Assembly (NCBI GenBank): GCA_009926815.1
Contig: RFOC01000082.1
Location: forward strand, 1 to 8,249
Length of the DNA: 8,249 nucleotides
Source of the DNA: Planctomycetota bacterium
Lineage (GTDB): Bacteria > Planctomycetota > Phycisphaerae > Phycisphaerales > SM1A02
Direction of reading: 5' to 3'
Part shown: one piece after another, positions 5,640 to 8,249 of the stretch
How the letters are laid out: each line of letters starts with the position of its first letter
Numbering within the stretch: position 1 is the stretch's first letter
Position numbers and translations under genes: made by a program
Notes under the pieces: model-generated
Databases searched by the model: none
What the model saw: only the letters and a program-made list of their open reading frames with translations
What the model was told of the DNA's origin: nothing

Positions 5640-7618
5640 GCACCGCCCAGGCAGCGACCGCCCCCCATCCCCAGCCTCCGGTTCAAGGCGCCATCGATGC
5701 CATCATCGAGCGGCACGGCCCGGGGGCTCTCGCCGCCGCCACCCGCGGGGTGAACCAGGTGGCGGCCCGTTGGCAGCCCGAGGACGGTGACACGGAAGCC
5801 TTCGTGACCCTCTGCCGGGACCACTTCGTCTCGGATGCGGCCACCCGCACGCAGCTGCTCGACCGCCTGGAGCGAGCCATGGAGACCGTCTCCGGGCACC
5901 TGTACGAGATCCGCCGCGACCTTCGCTGGTGGACCGACGTGCGCACGGACACCTGCCCCGGGGTGGATGACGTGCTGGCGAAGTTCGACCCGGCACCCGA
6001 CCTGAGCGACCAGCTCTACCGCCAGAAGATCGGCTTCCTGGCGCTGCTCAACTTCCCGCGCAGCGACCTGGCCGAGATGCTGAAGGAAGGCGGCACCTGG
6101 AGCGTGGATCGCTGGGCGGAGTCGCGCCTGGCCCAGGCGTTCGGTCCCCGCATTCCCACGGCGCTGAGCGAGCGCGCCCGGCGCGTCGGCCACGAGGCCA
6201 GCGTGTTCGTGTCCAGCTTCCACATTCCGGTGGAGGCGCTGGTGGATGCAGGCGGCAAGCGCTGGCTGCCCGCGGGCCGCCGGCTGCTCGCCCACTGGCT
6301 GGTGCGCGAGGAGGTGAAGGCGAACTACGGCGATCCGGCGAACGGCCTCGCCCGCCAGCGCGCGCTCATGTGGGTGATGGCGCGACACATCGACGGCACC
6401 ATTCCGGCCGGCGTGATGGATGGCTCGAACACGCTCGACTGGGACAGCGAGCGGAACACGCTCGGTGGCACGCCAGCGGCCGAGCTGCACGGCCCGCAGC
6501 GCTACCGCCACTGGCTCGCGCACCGCGATCTGGCGTTCGAGTTCGACCGGCTCCACCCCGAGGCCCCCACGGCCATCGCGCGCAAGTTCGATCTGGACCG
6601 CGAGATTCCCGAGGCGGAGGTCGAGCGACTGCTCACCGACCTGCTCGGGCATCCGGTCATGGCGAAGGTGGCGGCATGGCTCCGCACGCGGCTCGGCCGC
6701 CCGCTCGAGCCGCACGACATCTACTTCGAGGACATCGCCGAGGTGAAGCCCGCCGAGGAGATGAACGCCGCGGTGAAGCGCCTGTTCCCCGACGAGAAGG
6801 CCCTGGAGCGCAGGCTTCCCGAGGTGCTGAAGGGCCTGGGCTTCACGCCGGCGGATGCCGAATTCCTGGGCTCGCGCATCCGGGTGGAGATCGCTCGGGG
6901 CAGCGGCCACGCCATGCGGCCGGGCAAGCCCGAGTACGGCGCGTGGCTCCGCACCAGCCGCCTGGATGCGGAACTGGGCTGGGACGGCTTCGACACCGCC
7001 ATGCACGAGCTGGGCCACAACCTGGAGCAGCTCTGCAGCACGCACTTCGCGCCACGGCCGCTGCTGCGCGGCGTGCCCAACACCGCGTGCACCGAGGCGT
7101 TCGCGTTCCTGTACCAGTCGCTGGGGCGTCAGGTGCTGGGCCTTGAGACGCCGGAGCAGGCTCGCCGAGCCATGCACGTGGACAGCCTGGCCACCATGCT
7201 GGCCGCGTTCCAGATCGCGGGTCCGAGCCTGCTTGAACTGCACGCCTGGCGATGGATCTACGCCAACCCGAAGGCGAGCCCCGAGCAGCTGCGCGCCGAG
7301 GTGCTGGCCATCGCCGAGCGCCTCTGGCGGCGCTTCTACGAGCCGCACTTCGGCAAGGACCCCTACCACACGCTTGCCGCGTACCAGCACATGATCGGGT
7401 ACCCGCTGTACCTGGCCGACTACACCATCGGCCACGTCATGAGCCACCAGATCCGCTCGCATCTTGCTGGGCGCGATCTGGCCGCGGAAACCAAGCGCAT
7501 CACCAGCATCGGCAGCGTGACCCCCGACGCATGGATGCGAAAGGCTGTCGGCGCCCCGCTGTCGATCGAGCCGCTGGCGAAGGCCGCGACCGAGGCGATC
7601 GACGCGATGACGCCCTGA
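5636..7618 (+). CDS. Zinc metallopeptidase, gluzincin (MA clan), M3-like
   Basis: A 660-residue peptidase with HELGH at 457-461: two zinc-ligand histidines and catalytic Glu458. The probable third ligand is Glu487 in ACTEAFAFL, 26 residues after the second His. That spacing and the HELGHNLEQLCS context resemble thimet-type M3 oligopeptidases. RGVPNTACTEAFA is also reminiscent of the M2 (ACE) glutamate motif, so the subfamily is uncertain. Near the C-terminus H585-x-x-G-Y589, Y592 and Y596 resemble the M3 substrate-binding His/Tyr signature. Length and the mainly helical, charged N-terminal half suit M3. No signal peptide or membrane segment is seen, so it should be cytoplasmic and likely cuts short peptides. 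Its ATG overlaps the stop of the GYF_2 gene (ATGA), pointing to coupled expression, possibly with that membrane protein as anchor or partner. Natural substrates cannot be read from sequence. Confidence 0.82.
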   Translation: MSTAQAATAPHPQPPVQGAIDAIIERHGPGALAAATRGVNQVAARWQPEDGDTEAFVTLCRDHFVSDAATRTQLLDRLERAMETVSGHLYEIRRDLRWWTDVRTDTCPGVDDVLAKFDPAPDLSDQLYRQKIGFLALLNFPRSDLAEMLKEGGTWSVDRWAESRLAQAFGPRIPTALSERARRVGHEASVFVSSFHIPVEALVDAGGKRWLPAGRRLLAHWLVREEVKANYGDPANGLARQRALMWVMARHIDGTIPAGVMDGSNTLDWDSERNTLGGTPAAELHGPQRYRHWLAHRDLAFEFDRLHPEAPTAIARKFDLDREIPEAEVERLLTDLLGHPVMAKVAAWLRTRLGRPLEPHDIYFEDIAEVKPAEEMNAAVKRLFPDEKALERRLPEVLKGLGFTPADAEFLGSRIRVEIARGSGHAMRPGKPEYGAWLRTSRLDAELGWDGFDTAMHELGHNLEQLCSTHFAPRPLLRGVPNTACTEAFAFLYQSLGRQVLGLETPEQARRAMHVDSLATMLAAFQIAGPSLLELHAWRWIYANPKASPEQLRAEVLAIAERLWRRFYEPHFGKDPYHTLAAYQHMIGYPLYLADYTIGHVMSHQIRSHLAGRDLAAETKRITSIGSVTPDAWMRKAVGAPLSIEPLAKAATEAIDAMTP

Positions 7619-7623
7619 ACCCG

Positions 7624-8249
7624 TCAGGCCCGACGCCGCCGACCGGCAACCAGTCCGGCCGCACCCACCAGCGCGATCGCTCCAGGAGCCGGAACCACCG
7701 CATAGTTCGAGGTGTGATCCAGCACCGCCCACACCCGGCTGTTGGTCGGATCCACCGAGTCGATCACGACACCCCAGCTGCCCACGAAGTTGGCCAGATT
7801 GTCGTTGGTGGCACCGTAGGTGGCGGCGAACGCGTCCCAGGTGCCCAGATAGTTCTGGACCCGCGACGCGCCCGGCGCAATCACGTTCACCTGCTTGCTC
7901 CACACGCCCGTGATCGGGTCGAAGTAGCCCAGCTGCAACTCACCGGCCGCGATGATGTCGTTGAGCGTCCAGCCGTAGGTGTCGAAATTCTGGTAGCTGG
8001 CGACCAGGATCCCCGGATCGAAGGTCAACTCCAGCGTGTAGGCGTCGGTGGGAAGGCGCCCCTGCGCGTCCATCGCGCCGGTCGCGGAGATCCCCGAGAT
8101 CTTCAGGACATCGCTGCCGAGCGTGTTCCATGGACCCGAATCCGGCATGGGACCTGGACTGGAGGTCGTACCCACCGACGAGCCGTAGGTCTCGAACTGC
8201 GTGGCCGTTCGCCACTGCATGCTCACCGTGGTGTCCGCCGAAGCCTTGC
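7624..8249 (-). CDS. Secreted protein with PEP-CTERM-like sorting tail (5' end outside window)
   Basis: The frame is open to the right edge, so the N-terminus and presumed signal peptide are missing. In-frame GTG and ATG codons near 8226-8218 are probably internal, because coding-like sequence (KASADTTVSMQWRT) continues upstream of them. The body is rich in Gly, Asp, Thr, Tyr and Trp and poor in Lys, as in extracellular beta proteins (TDAYTLELTFDPGILVASY; LGTWDAFAATYGATNDNLAN). I do not recognise a named domain. The C-terminus reads VPAPG, a hydrophobic stretch (AIALVGAAGLVAG) and then RRRRA. This is the tripartite layout of PEP-CTERM sorting signals, which an exosortase-type enzyme trims or links during export. 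Its stop lies 5 nt from the peptidase stop, tail to tail, so it belongs to a different transcription unit. Confidence 0.8.
   Translation of the reverse strand, partial: KASADTTVSMQWRTATQFETYGSSVGTTSSPGPMPDSGPWNTLGSDVLKISGISATGAMDAQGRLPTDAYTLELTFDPGILVASYQNFDTYGWTLNDIIAAGELQLGYFDPITGVWSKQVNVIAPGASRVQNYLGTWDAFAATYGATNDNLANFVGSWGVVIDSVDPTNSRVWAVLDHTSNYAVVPAPGAIALVGAAGLVAGRRRRA

Noticed and set aside
5429..7903. An 824-residue minus-strand open frame opposite the peptidase
   Set aside because: It is a mirror of the peptidase coding frame, rich in His, Gln, Gly and Arg, without recognisable motifs, and it runs across three real genes.

Overview
The window is GC-rich, densely coding bacterial DNA that most resembles a planctomycete, probably of the class Phycisphaerae. 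The grounds are a PF07638-type ECF sigma factor beside a membrane Ser/Thr kinase with a long TPR tail, a GYF_2-domain protein, and a secreted protein ending in a VPAPG plus hydrophobic plus polyarginine sorting tail. This combination is typical of Planctomycetota. The assignment is inference from gene content, not from a marker-gene tree.

Layout. (1) 1-848 (+) is the 3' part of atpD (F1-ATPase beta subunit). It runs off the left edge and is broken by an apparent one-base deletion near 622-624. A very clear intrinsic terminator (875-910) closes that unit, and no atpC follows. (2) 1144-1698 (+) is an ECF-like sigma factor with a strong Shine-Dalgarno and a stable leader hairpin just upstream. 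(3) 4636-1707 (-) is a two-gene unit: a small BamE/SmpA-like lipoprotein, then, 5 nt later, an 858-residue Ser/Thr kinase with one membrane segment and about nine TPRs. The kinase ends 8 nt from the end of the sigma gene, tail to tail. (4) 4637-4703 is a 67-nt divergent intergenic region. (5) 4704-7618 (+) is a second two-gene unit: a GYF_2 membrane protein coupled through an ATGA overlap to a 660-residue HEXXH zinc peptidase related to M3. (6) 7624-8249 (-) is the 3' part of a secreted protein with a PEP-CTERM-like tail, open at the right edge.

How the genes may work together. The sigma factor and TPR kinase are an association seen repeatedly in planctomycetes and probably form a regulatory pair. 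The kinase is co-transcribed with an envelope lipoprotein, which suggests envelope-related sensing. The GYF_2 membrane protein is translationally coupled to the peptidase, so it is a good candidate for its partner or membrane anchor. Whether the two divergent units form one pathway cannot be decided from the sequence. I saw no tRNA, rRNA, CRISPR array, transposase, insertion-sequence ends or prophage genes.
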